Notes under the pieces: model-generated
The model's input: the letters and a program-made list of their open reading frames with translations, nothing else
What the model was told of the DNA's origin: nothing
Databases searched by the model: none
Assembly: GCF_028745505.1 (NCBI RefSeq)
Contig: NZ_JAQZZL010000002.1
Span: 1,178,001-1,242,000 of the forward strand
DNA length: 64,000 nt
From: Lentisphaera marina
Lineage (GTDB): Bacteria > Verrucomicrobiota > Lentisphaeria > Lentisphaerales > Lentisphaeraceae
Reading direction: 5' to 3'
In this document: piece by piece, positions 1-7,823 of the stretch
Numbering within the stretch: the first letter of the stretch is position 1
Layout: each line of letters opens with the position of its first letter
Translations under genes and position numbers: made by a program

Positions 1-671
1 GCATGACGGGTAGCAGCCGAACCATCAAAATAGAGGTAATTCCATTTATAATTACCGTGAAGTCCTACAATGCCATCAAATGACTGATGTTCAGGATTAC
101 TTGTACTAGCAGCCCCATTTGAGCCAAAATAATTGCGGCTAAAAGGAACTTCAGACATAAGTAAACTATCATTTGCAATATTCGAAATTTTTATTGATTC
201 ACTCCAGACAAAAACTCCTAGTATCACACTATAACTACGAGGAATAAGGTCAGGGTTTTCCCTTACTCTTGTATCTGAAGGACAGCTAAATGCCTGAGTT
301 GAACGAGAAACTAAATCAGCTTTATCCACCCCAAATTGGCGAATTTGATTGCGAGTCAAATCTATTTTCATATACTGAGAAATTAAGTTATCCCACATGC
401 TCATTTGGTGAGATAAGTTCGGGTCAATTTCAGGCGCCAAAGCCTCCCATTCAAAACTCACTGGTGGTAATGCTCCTTCATGATCCTCGGTGAACATATT
501 AAAACTAGTGCCAATTTGCCTTTGATTATTGAGGCAAACGGCTGATTGACTAGCATTTCTCGCTCGCCCTAACACTGGTAAAAGCATACTTACCAAAATC
601 CCGATGATCGCAATGACTATAAGTAATTCTATGAGTGTAAAACTGTATCTATTATGAATATTTTTCTTCAT
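1..671 (-). CDS. Prepilin-type N-terminal domain protein, H-Xn-DG family (3' end beyond window)
   Basis: The gene starts at the ATG complementary to 669-671 and stays open to the left edge, so its C-terminus is missing; about 223 codons are visible. The N-terminus has a short basic leader followed by the [17 protein letters not shown] type IV prepilin/pseudopilin segment (residues 10-27), which serves both as processing site and as membrane helix. Near the edge an H-X10-DG motif (HGN...FDG) resembles the H-X9-DG motif of prepilin-processing-associated proteins (TIGR04294, DUF1559-like), a family greatly expanded in Planctomycetes and Lentisphaerae. The residue before the expected cleavage point is Ser rather than Gly. 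Role inferred: secreted or pilus-like surface protein. Unlike the two prepilins at 17.8 and 20.4 kb, no GTCAAA-N15-CGAC promoter was found upstream. Confidence 0.85.
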   Translation of the reverse strand, partial: MKKNIHNRYSFTLIELLIVIAIIGILVSMLLPVLGRARNASQSAVCLNNQRQIGTSFNMFTEDHEGALPPVSFEWEALAPEIDPNLSHQMSMWDNLISQYMKIDLTRNQIRQFGVDKADLVSRSTQAFSCPSDTRVRENPDLIPRSYSVILGVFVWSESIKISNIANDSLLMSEVPFSRNYFGSNGAASTSNPEHQSFDGIVGLHGNYKWNYLYFDGSAATRH

Positions 672-1059
672 GCTTATCTCATCCGTTTAATTATCTAATT
701 AAACTCATTACTTCACCGTTTTGTCTTGTCTGACATGAAATTTTGTTTTTTATTTACCTCAATATACATCTTAAATTCATTTCAAGAAAAGTTCTAAATT
801 TGAAATACAATCAAAGTTACTACGCCTAGGATCAGCTTAGCCATTTGCGGAATACGCAAAAAATGAGTTTAGCTAATTCAGTTTACACATAAGGCTTGTA
901 GTAAAACTTTAGTTTATAAATCCCAAAATGAATGAGTTAGCGGCTCTTTATATTTAAGCACTTCTCGCTTGTCAGCGGGATGCGGGGCGCCCCCGTGAAC
1001 GGATTCAAAGACAAAAGGACATGTTATCTAATTAGTTCACCGGTCCTAATCCCTATGAA
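672..1059. other. Intergenic region between a prepilin gene and araC
   Basis: A 388-base gap between a leftward gene and the 3' end of the leftward AraC gene. I find no convincing ORF. It holds a small inverted repeat (TTTGCG/CGCAAA around 845-860) and a GC-rich palindromic patch near 978-996 (CGGGGCGCCCCCG) that stands out from the AT-rich surroundings and may belong to a dispersed intergenic repeat. The upstream half (about 672-800) must hold the promoter of the prepilin gene; no strong box can be assigned. Confidence 0.5.
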
Positions 1060-1902
1060 CTATGCCTCCAAGCTATTATCTAGGGGCAAGGCATTGCGGC
1101 GATATTCGAGGGGGGTCATATTATTGTATTTTTTGAAGCGGGCACAAAAATGTGATTTGGAACTAAAGCCAAGCATAAAAGTTATGTCTTTAATACTATG
1201 AGTCGTGGTACTCAAAAAATGGCAGGCATGGGTGATGCGAATGTGCTCTAAGTAGTTGATCGGACTTTTGCCCATTTCCTTTTTAAAGAGTCGGCAAAAA
1301 GCCGCTTCCGACAAACTGGCTCGTGCCGATAATATGGCTAAATTAATACTGCGTGAATAGTTTTCTTGAATGTAACGCACGGCTCCTACTATGCGTTGAT
1401 CGAGCCCCGAATGTTCTAAATCTTGTTGAACTCGAGCAATGTGAATCAAAATCTCTTCTAAACGATTCATGGCTAATTGTTCCGAAAAAGCAATCTCTTC
1501 TTTTGCGAGTTCAACCGCTTCTTGAATTAAGTTAATGATTAGTTTATAAAGCTTTTGATTGGGGATTTTAAAATTAAATAAGCCATCCCTAACTTCACTC
1601 CATTGCAGGAAAGTCAGCCAATGAGGACGTGGAATAAAATGAGCCCAATAAGCCGCCCAATAACCTTCTTCAGAGTCGGGTATGCCATAATCATGTGCCA
1701 CTCGTGGTGGTAGTAAGACACATTCTAGATCCTCCATGAATAAATCGCCATCGGGATGATGAAAAACGCCTTTGCCTTTGTGGTGAATGAGTAATTGCCA
1801 ATCCTGTGTTCCCTCTTCGCGGTAACAGGTGTAAGCCTTGTTCAAACTAAAATGCCCAACGGTAATATCACGCAATGGCGGTGGTGGAACATTGTGTCTC
1901 AT
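1060..1902 (-). CDS. AraC-family transcriptional regulator
   Basis: A 280-residue protein with the usual two-part AraC layout. Residues about 10-110 form a cupin-like sugar-sensing domain (HHKGKGVFHHPDGD, then LLPPRVAHDYGIP). Residues about 170-270 hold two helix-turn-helix units: INLAILSARASLSEAAFCRLFKK and the second around DITFMLGFSSKSHFCARFKK, ending in the family-typical PLEYRR. It is transcribed divergently from galE, with 145 bases between the two start codons, so it very probably controls the galE-transporter-kinase operon in response to a sugar. The shared 8-mer ATCATAAT, in this gap and upstream of the nucleotidyltransferase, is a candidate binding site. The start ATG at 1902 fits the family length of 270-300 residues. 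Confidence 0.92.
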   Translation of the reverse strand: MRHNVPPPPLRDITVGHFSLNKAYTCYREEGTQDWQLLIHHKGKGVFHHPDGDLFMEDLECVLLPPRVAHDYGIPDSEEGYWAAYWAHFIPRPHWLTFLQWSEVRDGLFNFKIPNQKLYKLIINLIQEAVELAKEEIAFSEQLAMNRLEEILIHIARVQQDLEHSGLDQRIVGAVRYIQENYSRSINLAILSARASLSEAAFCRLFKKEMGKSPINYLEHIRITHACHFLSTTTHSIKDITFMLGFSSKSHFCARFKKYNNMTPLEYRRNALPLDNSLEA

Positions 1903-1922
1903 GAAAACTTCCTTATGTCAAT

Positions 1923-1982
1923 ATTATGATACACTATATCAAATTTCCATTATTGTAAAGCTAGCTATAAATCATTATGATT
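1923..1982. promoter_or_regulatory. Candidate AraC operator sites in the araC-galE divergent region
   Basis: The minus strand carries ATCATAAT at 1923-1930 and again at 1974-1981; the second copy sits in a near-palindrome (AATCATTATGATT, 1970-1982). The same 8-mer occurs twice on the plus strand just upstream of the nucleotidyltransferase gene at 6261. Recurrence at two promoters of one sugar cluster suggests binding by the adjacent AraC protein. The sequence is AT-rich, so chance cannot be excluded. Confidence 0.4.
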
Positions 1983-2047
1983 CATTGTGTGCGAATAATT
2001 TGGCTTAGTTTTTACTAAGCTCTCTAACCTTGAGTAAGGAAAGACCG

Positions 2048-3061
2048 ATGAAAAAAATTCTGATTACTGGTGGTGCTGGCTATATTGCCTCACATACCAA
2101 TATTGAACTATTAAAAGATGACTATGAATTAGTCTTGTTAGATAATTTTTCTAACTCCTGCATGGAAAGTGTTAAACGCGTCGAAGACTTGAGTAGCAAG
2201 AAAGTCAGTTTTTATCAAGCGGACTTACTCAATCAAGATGAACTTAATAATGTTTTTGAACAAGAAAAAGATATTGATGCAGTGATCCATTTTGCTGCCC
2301 TGAAATCTGTTGGAGAATCTGTAGAAAAGCCTTTGGATTATTATAAGAATAATATCTCTGGCTCACTCAATCTCTATCGTTCCATGCAAAAATACGGTGT
2401 AAGTAATATCGTTTTCAGTTCGTCGGCAACTGTCTATGGTGACCCTGCTGAGATCCCTGTAAAAGAAAGTGCTCCGACTTCCTGCACCAATCCCTATGGT
2501 CACACCAAACTCATGATGGAGCAAATCCTGCTTGATAGTGCTAAAGCCTATGATTGGAATGTGGTTATTTTACGTTACTTCAATCCTGTGGGAGCCCACG
2601 AATCTGGTCGCATTGGTGAAGATCCCGAATACCCCGCCAACCTACTCCCTTTTGTCAGCCAAGTCGCCGCAGGTGTACGAGAAAAAGTCATGGTCTTTGG
2701 CAATGATTGGGACACTCATGATGGTACAGGTGTACGCGACTACATTCATGTCGTTGATTTAGCTCAAGCTCACGTTAAATCTATCAACAAACTCGAAAAA
2801 TCTACTGGTAGCTTCATTTACAATATCGGAACTGGGCAAGGCTATTCCGTTTTAGAAATGATTACTGCCTTCAGCCAAGCCTGTGGACAGGAAGTCCCCT
2901 ATGAAGTTGGGCCACGACGTGCAGGTGATATTGGTGAAGTTATGGGCGATCCCCAAAAGAGTGCCAAAGAACTCGGCTGGAAAGCTCAGTACAAACTCAA
3001 AGACATGGTAGAAAGTGCCTGGAAGTGGCAAAGTATGAACCCCAATGGCTATAGAGCTTAA
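2048..3061 (+). CDS. galE: UDP-glucose 4-epimerase
   Basis: Short-chain dehydrogenase fold enzyme that interconverts UDP-glucose and UDP-galactose (often also the N-acetyl forms) with bound NAD. The Rossmann motif is GGAGYIASHT near residue 8; the catalytic SSSATVYG serine region and YGHTK (Tyr-x3-Lys) are present, as is the GalE-typical LRYFNPVGAHESG. I chose the ATG at 2048 over an in-frame TTG at 2030: TAAGGA lies about seven bases before 2048 and the resulting 337 residues match the usual 338. A small hairpin (GCTTAG/CTAAGC, 2003-2020) lies in the leader. It is first in a plus-strand operon, followed after nine bases by the symporter. In this context it probably recycles UDP-Gal/UDP-GalNAc made by the kinase and nucleotidyltransferase downstream. 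Confidence 0.96.
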   Translation: MKKILITGGAGYIASHTNIELLKDDYELVLLDNFSNSCMESVKRVEDLSSKKVSFYQADLLNQDELNNVFEQEKDIDAVIHFAALKSVGESVEKPLDYYKNNISGSLNLYRSMQKYGVSNIVFSSSATVYGDPAEIPVKESAPTSCTNPYGHTKLMMEQILLDSAKAYDWNVVILRYFNPVGAHESGRIGEDPEYPANLLPFVSQVAAGVREKVMVFGNDWDTHDGTGVRDYIHVVDLAQAHVKSINKLEKSTGSFIYNIGTGQGYSVLEMITAFSQACGQEVPYEVGPRRAGDIGEVMGDPQKSAKELGWKAQYKLKDMVESAWKWQSMNPNGYRA

Positions 3062-3070
3062 TAAGGAACA

Positions 3071-4930
3071 ATGATGAATTCAATTTTCACAGCTATAACT
3101 TTAACTCCCTTAGACTGGTCCTTTATAATCGGTTTCTTCCTAGTTGCGATAGGTATTGGGATTTATACTTCACGTTCCGCGGGGAAGTCTGAAGAAGATT
3201 TCTTTCTCGGTGGACGCTCAATGCCTTGGTGGCTCTTAGGTTTTTCCATGGTTGCCACAACCTTCTCGACGGATACCCCCAACTTCGTTACCGACATTGT
3301 TAGGAAAAATGGTGTTGCCTCTAACTGGATGTGGTGGGCCTTCTTGCTCACCGGCATGCTCACGGTCTTTGTCTATGCTGGCCTATGGCGACGTTCAGGA
3401 GTTACTACTGATGTCGAATTTTACGAGATGCGTTATTCGGGAAAACCAGCCGCCTTTTTACGTGCCTTCCGCGGCATTTATCTCGGGGTTATTTTTAATA
3501 TTCTCATTATGGCTATGGTTTCTGTGGCCGCAATTAAAATTGGCGAAATCATGCTCGGTCTTAAGCCCTGGCAAACTTTGGGTTATTCAGCGGTTGTGAC
3601 AGTAGTGTTTTCCGCACTTGGCGGTTTCAAAGGTGTTCTCTTAACTGACTTCTTACTCTTTATCATTGCTATGGTGGGTTCTGTGGGCGCGGCCTACTTT
3701 GCCTTAGATCACGAAGCCGTTGGTGGCATGCAGGGAATGATGGCACACTTCAATAGTAATCCTGAATTGAGCTCAAAGCTCAACATATTCCCTTCATCAG
3801 ACAGCACTATTTTTATCTCGCTATTTATTATCCCTCTCGCCGTGCAATGGTGGGCCGCCTATTTCCCAGGTGCTGAACCTGGTGGTGGTGGATACTTAGT
3901 TCAGCGTATGTTGGCAGCTAAAGATGAAAAAAATGCGGTGAGCGCAACTCTTTTCTTTAATTTTGCGCATTACGCATTGCGTCCTTGGCCGTGGATCATT
4001 GTCGCGCTTTGTTCGATGATTGTTTTTCCTGACCTCGCTAGTATACAAGAAGCCTTTCCAAATGCTGAAAAGGTTGCCGATGACTCCGCTTATTCCGCCA
4101 TGTTAACTTTCTTGCCTGCTGGTTGGATGGGGCTCGTACTCACTTCTCTCATTGCGGCTTATATGTCGACAATTTCAACACACCTCAACTGGGGTTCATC
4201 CTATGTTGTTAACGATATTTACATGCGTTTCATCAAACCAGATTCATCACCCAAAGAACAGGTTTGGGTTGGTCGTATCTCTACTGTTGTACTGATGATT
4301 GTTACGGCATTTGTTGCTATGGGAATCAATAGTGCAGGAGAAGCCTTCAACATCGTTATTATGATGGGTGCTGGTACTGGAGGGCTTCTCATCGTGCGTT
4401 GGTTTTGGTGGAGAATTAATGCCTTTTGCGAGATTGTAGCGATGATCGTTTCTTTTATAACTGCCATTGTCTTGAGCAAAGTTATTTCAGCTGAAACGGG
4501 TGCAGAGATCAGCCAGGTATTTGGCGGTTTAGACTGGAGTAACTTACAAATTCTAATTGGAGTTTTTATCACCACTAGTGCATGGGTCATCACTGCTTTT
4601 GTCGCTCCACAAACAGAGCAAAAAACGCTCTTTAAATTTATTGAGCAAGTTAACCCTGATGGACCCGGCTGGAGTAAAGTTCATGAGGATGCAAAAAATG
4701 CCAATCACGAACTTAAATTCACCCATGAGGCAGATAGCCTACCTAAGGGAATTCTCTGCATGATTTTAGGTTGTACAGGCGTTTATAGCTTGCTATTCGC
4801 TATCGGTTATTGGATTTACGGCAAGACTACTTTAATGCTTACACTTTTTGCCCTAAGTGCGATCTCCACGATCTTGCTCTTCAAAGTTTGGGGCTCAAAA
4901 AAGCCTAAACAAACAATTCAAAACAAATAA
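3071..4930 (+). CDS. Sodium/solute symporter (SSS/SLC5 family)
   Basis: A 619-residue inner-membrane protein with about 14 predicted membrane helices. It shows the SSS hallmarks: an early GIYTSRSAGKSEEDFFLGGRSMPWW region (residues about 28-55), the TTFSTDTPNFVTD segment, and a conserved core around SLIAAYMSTISTHLNWGSSYVVNDIY that in SLC5 proteins helps form the Na+ site. It couples Na+ entry to import of a sugar or other solute. Position between galE and a hexosamine-type kinase points to a galactose- or N-acetylhexosamine-type substrate (inference). AAGGAA precedes the start; ATGs at 3071 and 3074 are equally acceptable. Fifteen bases separate it from the kinase gene. Confidence 0.9.
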   Translation: MMNSIFTAITLTPLDWSFIIGFFLVAIGIGIYTSRSAGKSEEDFFLGGRSMPWWLLGFSMVATTFSTDTPNFVTDIVRKNGVASNWMWWAFLLTGMLTVFVYAGLWRRSGVTTDVEFYEMRYSGKPAAFLRAFRGIYLGVIFNILIMAMVSVAAIKIGEIMLGLKPWQTLGYSAVVTVVFSALGGFKGVLLTDFLLFIIAMVGSVGAAYFALDHEAVGGMQGMMAHFNSNPELSSKLNIFPSSDSTIFISLFIIPLAVQWWAAYFPGAEPGGGGYLVQRMLAAKDEKNAVSATLFFNFAHYALRPWPWIIVALCSMIVFPDLASIQEAFPNAEKVADDSAYSAMLTFLPAGWMGLVLTSLIAAYMSTISTHLNWGSSYVVNDIYMRFIKPDSSPKEQVWVGRISTVVLMIVTAFVAMGINSAGEAFNIVIMMGAGTGGLLIVRWFWWRINAFCEIVAMIVSFITAIVLSKVISAETGAEISQVFGGLDWSNLQILIGVFITTSAWVITAFVAPQTEQKTLFKFIEQVNPDGPGWSKVHEDAKNANHELKFTHEADSLPKGILCMILGCTGVYSLLFAIGYWIYGKTTLMLTLFALSAISTILLFKVWGSKKPKQTIQNK

Positions 4931-4945
4931 TTTCTGGAGTATACA

Positions 4946-6028
4946 ATGAGTAAATATGATTATGAAAGTGTGATCTTACAGTTTCAAACGGGAGCTGAAT
5001 TTGTTAAAGGCGAGCCCTATGGCGGAGGTCACATCAACGACACCTTTAAAATTGACATGCAAAATGACGATGGCTCTGCAATTCGTTTCATTTTGCAGCG
5101 CATTAACCATTTGGTTTTTAAACGTCCCGATAAAATGATGGAGAATATCAGTCGTGTTACAGAGCATCTACGTGCCAAAGAAAATAGCGCCTTCAAAAGT
5201 CCTATGTACCTAATTAAATCACATGATGGCGGAATTTTTCATCAAGATCCCAATGGTAATTACTGGAGAGTCTACAATTTTATCGAAGGCGCCGCTACTT
5301 ATGATATAATTGAATCGACTGAGCAAGCCTATCAAGGCGCCAAAGCCTTTGGTCTATTTCAGCTAGAGCTGGCAGACTTACCTGGTGGTGAACTTTTTGA
5401 AACCATTCCCGATTTTCATAATACCCCCCAGCGTTACAAGAATTTTGAACAAGCAGTTATTGAAGGCATACCACAACGCATTAACTCTGCTGAAGACGAA
5501 ATCTCTCAAGCCAAAAAGCTACGTAAGTTTGCTCCCGCAATTACTGATCTTTTAAACTCGGGTGCCATTCCCGCACGTGTGACTCATAATGACACAAAAC
5601 TCAATAATGTTATGCTTGATGATGAAAGTCATGTCGGCGTTTGTGTCATTGACTTAGACACGCTTATGACGGGTTCAGCTCTCTATGATTTTGGTGACTA
5701 TATTCGTACGGCAGGACGCATTGGTGCCGAAGATGAAAAAGATTTAGATAAAGTGAGCTTTTGCCAAGAAATGTATGAGGCTTCTCTAAAGGGTTACCTC
5801 GAAACTTCGGGTGACGCTTTAAATGAAGTCGAAAAACAAAACTTAGGCGTAAGTGCTATTGTGATCACTTATGAAGTGGGTTTGCGTTTCCTCACCGATT
5901 ATCTCATGGGCGACACTTACTTTAAAACAAAACATGAGACTCATAATCTTGAGCGTGCACGCGTGCAATTTAAAATGGCACGTGAAATCAAAAAAAACCT
6001 CAATTCACTTAATGCACTCGTGAAATAA
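4946..6028 (+). CDS. APH-fold sugar kinase, NahK-like (N-acetylhexosamine 1-kinase family)
   Basis: A 360-residue aminoglycoside-phosphotransferase-fold protein. The Brenner motif of the active site is seen as THNDTKLNNVML (catalytic Asp216) and the metal-binding motif as IDLDT (Asp236/Asp238). The N-terminal lobe has GGGHINDTF and QRINHLVFKRPDKMMENI, a combination I associate with NahK/LnpB, which phosphorylates GlcNAc or GalNAc (weaker on galactose) at C1. Neighbours are galE upstream and a UTP-sugar nucleotidyltransferase downstream, the same trio as in bifidobacterial lacto-N-biose salvage. The exact sugar cannot be read from sequence. Cytosolic; RBS CTGGAG before the start. Confidence 0.82.
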   Translation: MSKYDYESVILQFQTGAEFVKGEPYGGGHINDTFKIDMQNDDGSAIRFILQRINHLVFKRPDKMMENISRVTEHLRAKENSAFKSPMYLIKSHDGGIFHQDPNGNYWRVYNFIEGAATYDIIESTEQAYQGAKAFGLFQLELADLPGGELFETIPDFHNTPQRYKNFEQAVIEGIPQRINSAEDEISQAKKLRKFAPAITDLLNSGAIPARVTHNDTKLNNVMLDDESHVGVCVIDLDTLMTGSALYDFGDYIRTAGRIGAEDEKDLDKVSFCQEMYEASLKGYLETSGDALNEVEKQNLGVSAIVITYEVGLRFLTDYLMGDTYFKTKHETHNLERARVQFKMAREIKKNLNSLNALVK

Positions 6029-6049
6029 AGTTTACATAATTCCCTGATG

Positions 6050-6150
6050 CAGTAAGGAGAGTGCGAAGCACCCTATTTGCGGGTTAAGGGCCGGCAGGTC
6101 CTTACGGGGAGCACGAGGGGCAGCGCTCCCTCGTGTGCGAAGCACCAATA
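6050..6150. repeat. Structured, GC-rich intergenic repeat element
   Basis: Between the kinase and nucleotidyltransferase genes lies a block with two direct copies of GTGCGAAGCACC (6061-6072 and 6135-6146), each itself a GTGC-GAA-GCAC hairpin, plus a stem CACGAGGG/CCCTCGTG (6112-6119 with 6128-6135) and a short TAAGG/CCTTA stem (6085-6089 with 6100-6104). The core GGTGCTTCGCA recurs in inverse orientation at 47522-47532 just outside the IS3-family element, so it is probably a dispersed REP-like intergenic element. No ORF is present. Confidence 0.55.
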
Positions 6151-6175
6151 AAGCAATTGGTGACCTTATCTGCTT

Positions 6176-6197
6176 AATCATAATAACAAATCATAAT
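6176..6197 (+). promoter_or_regulatory. Tandem AATCATAAT half-sites upstream of the nucleotidyltransferase
   Basis: AATCATAAT at 6176-6184 and again at 6189-6197, 13 bases apart, giving direct repeats about 65-85 bases upstream of the start codon at 6261. AraC proteins commonly bind direct repeats. The core ATCATAAT matches the two sites in the araC-galE gap, suggesting joint control of this gene and the galE operon. Confidence 0.4.
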
Positions 6198-6260
6198 TGG
6201 GGCTTCTATAAGCCCTCCTAAAATCAATGTGCCCACATGGGTAAATTTGGAGAATAAAAA

Positions 6261-7172
6261 ATGAAAAAAACTCTCGTACTTTTAGCAGCAGGAATGGGTT
6301 CACGTTATGGTGGCCTCAAACAAATCGATCAATTAGGTCCCTGTGGTGAAGCCCTTTTAGAATACTCAATTTTTGATGCTCTTCGGGCAGGATTTCAAAA
6401 AATCGTTTTCATCATTCGTCGTGACTTTGCACAAGAATTCGAAGAAAAAATCGGTTCTAAATTTACGGCTTTTGCAGAAGTCGATTACTGCTACCAAGAA
6501 CTCAATGAATTACCCGCTGGTTTTGCGCTCCCCGCAGAAAGAACTAAACCATGGGGAACTGGGCATGCCCTACTCGCGATAAAGGAAGTCGTAACCGAGC
6601 CCTTCCTCATCATTAATGCCGATGATTTCTATGGGCCAGAGAGCTTTGTGATGGCTGCAAAAATGCTCGATTCTTGGGGCGAAACTCAAGAACTCAAGGC
6701 TGGTATGATTGGTTTTAAACTGGATCAAACGCTCTCTGAACACGGCACTGTTTCCAGAGGCATTAGTGAAGTGAAGGATAGTCAACTCGTCAAAGTTGTT
6801 GAGACTCATGGGATTCACGCCAGTGATGGCCGTATTCTAGATGAAGATGGTAATGATTTAGCCTCTAGTGCTATTGCTTCGATGAATATGTGGTGTTTAA
6901 ACCCAGCAATCATCCGCGAATTTGAACAGAGTTTCATCGCTTTTCTCAAAGAGAAAATTGAGGTTCCTAAATCAGAGTTTTACTTGCCTTTCGTCATCGA
7001 TGAACTGGTATCTCGTCAAGCATTAGATTGCGAAGTGGTACAGAGTTCCTGCCAATGGTTTGGCGTCACCTACAAAGAAGATAAAGAACTCGTTGTAAAC
7101 TCACTCAAACAAGCCATCAAGGAAGAAATCTACCCTTCTTGTTTAGCCGAGGAATTCTCCTGTACAATTTAA
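6261..7172 (+). CDS. Sugar-1-phosphate nucleotidyltransferase (UTP-hexose-1-P uridylyltransferase-like)
   Basis: A 303-residue enzyme with the nucleotidyltransferase signature LAAGMGSRYGGLKQ at residues 8-21 (NTP binding) and an INADDFYG metal/nucleotide motif in the middle. It would join a hexose-1-phosphate to UTP, forming UDP-sugar and pyrophosphate. It follows the NahK-like kinase and galE, where it would fill the role of LnpC (UDP-HexNAc/UDP-Gal formation) in a Leloir-like route. It has its own leader with candidate regulator sites and a Rho-independent terminator behind it, so it may be a separate transcript. Which sugar phosphate it uses is not determinable; GalU-like glucose specificity remains possible. 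Confidence 0.85.
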   Translation: MKKTLVLLAAGMGSRYGGLKQIDQLGPCGEALLEYSIFDALRAGFQKIVFIIRRDFAQEFEEKIGSKFTAFAEVDYCYQELNELPAGFALPAERTKPWGTGHALLAIKEVVTEPFLIINADDFYGPESFVMAAKMLDSWGETQELKAGMIGFKLDQTLSEHGTVSRGISEVKDSQLVKVVETHGIHASDGRILDEDGNDLASSAIASMNMWCLNPAIIREFEQSFIAFLKEKIEVPKSEFYLPFVIDELVSRQALDCEVVQSSCQWFGVTYKEDKELVVNSLKQAIKEEIYPSCLAEEFSCTI

Positions 7173-7191
7173 AATACTTTATTACTAAAAG

Positions 7192-7225
7192 TAAAAAGCC
7201 TCAGTTTTTATACTGGGGCTTTTTA
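7192..7225 (+). terminator. Rho-independent terminator after the nucleotidyltransferase
   Basis: A stem AAAAGCCTCAG / CTGGGGCTTTTT with an AT-rich loop, followed by T residues, begins about 20 bases after the stop codon at 7172. It closes the galE-side sugar cluster. Confidence 0.8.
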
Positions 7226-7357
7226 TCTTTAATTATCCAGAATCCCTAAGCTCTCTTTGGGATAATCTACTATGTGTTTATTTTTTAGAGTCTTACAACT
7301 TTCCAAAGGCATACCCGTAAGGTTTTTATAGCAACAGAAATCAATAAAAAACACCCT

Positions 7358-7600
7358 CTACATGCAGGCTAATCCTTGCCTTTTAAATTCTTTCTGAACT
7401 TTCTTAAGTTTAAGAAAAAGCAATAATGAGCTTAGCATTAAAGCCACAGTGAATAAGGGCCACAGTAGGCAGAAAAACCATACATTAATTTCGTAATAAG
7501 TTAGCCCTACTAAATCACCGCTCCACAGTAATAAATCGACGCATGAATCAAAGAGTGTATTGATCCAAGCACTCTCAGAAATAAGTTCTTCTCTAAGCAT
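7358..7600 (-). CDS. Small membrane protein of unknown function
   Basis: An 80-residue protein, not recognised. The middle and end are hydrophobic: a segment around VDLLLWSGDLVGL and a strong helix around FCLLWPLFTVALMLSSLLLFLKL, followed by a basic tail (KKVQKEFKRQG), so it is probably inner-membrane with a cytoplasmic C-terminus. A GAGG ribosome binding site lies about seven bases before the ATG, which supports it being real. It stands alone between the nucleotidyltransferase terminator and the divergent DUF1549 gene. Confidence 0.55.
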   Translation of the reverse strand: MLREELISESAWINTLFDSCVDLLLWSGDLVGLTYYEINVWFFCLLWPLFTVALMLSSLLLFLKLKKVQKEFKRQGLACM

Positions 7601-7823
7601 AAAAAATCCTCAAATAGTTCTTTATATATAAGTCTAGGAGTTCATTTTTATGAGTGCAAATTTTCTAGGAGAAAGAAAGTCACTGTTTATTCTTATTTCT
7701 AAAGAATCCTTAAATTTGATTATTATCAAAGTAAGTATTTTTTTATAAAAACTCTTTTTCTCGAAAAAAATGCTGTAAGATAGATAAGAGTCTTTTCGTA
7801 AACTTTCAAAACGGAGCTTTTAC

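Noticed and set aside
980-1201. 73-residue plus-strand ORF
   Set aside because: It overlaps the AraC gene end on the other strand, lacks an RBS and has no protein-like composition.
2030-2047. TTG start for galE, giving six extra residues
   Set aside because: The RBS TAAGGA lies inside this stretch and correctly positions the ATG at 2048, which gives the standard GalE length.
4219-4593. 124-residue minus-strand ORF inside the symporter gene
   Set aside because: It is the shadow of a well-supported membrane protein; composition follows from the other strand.
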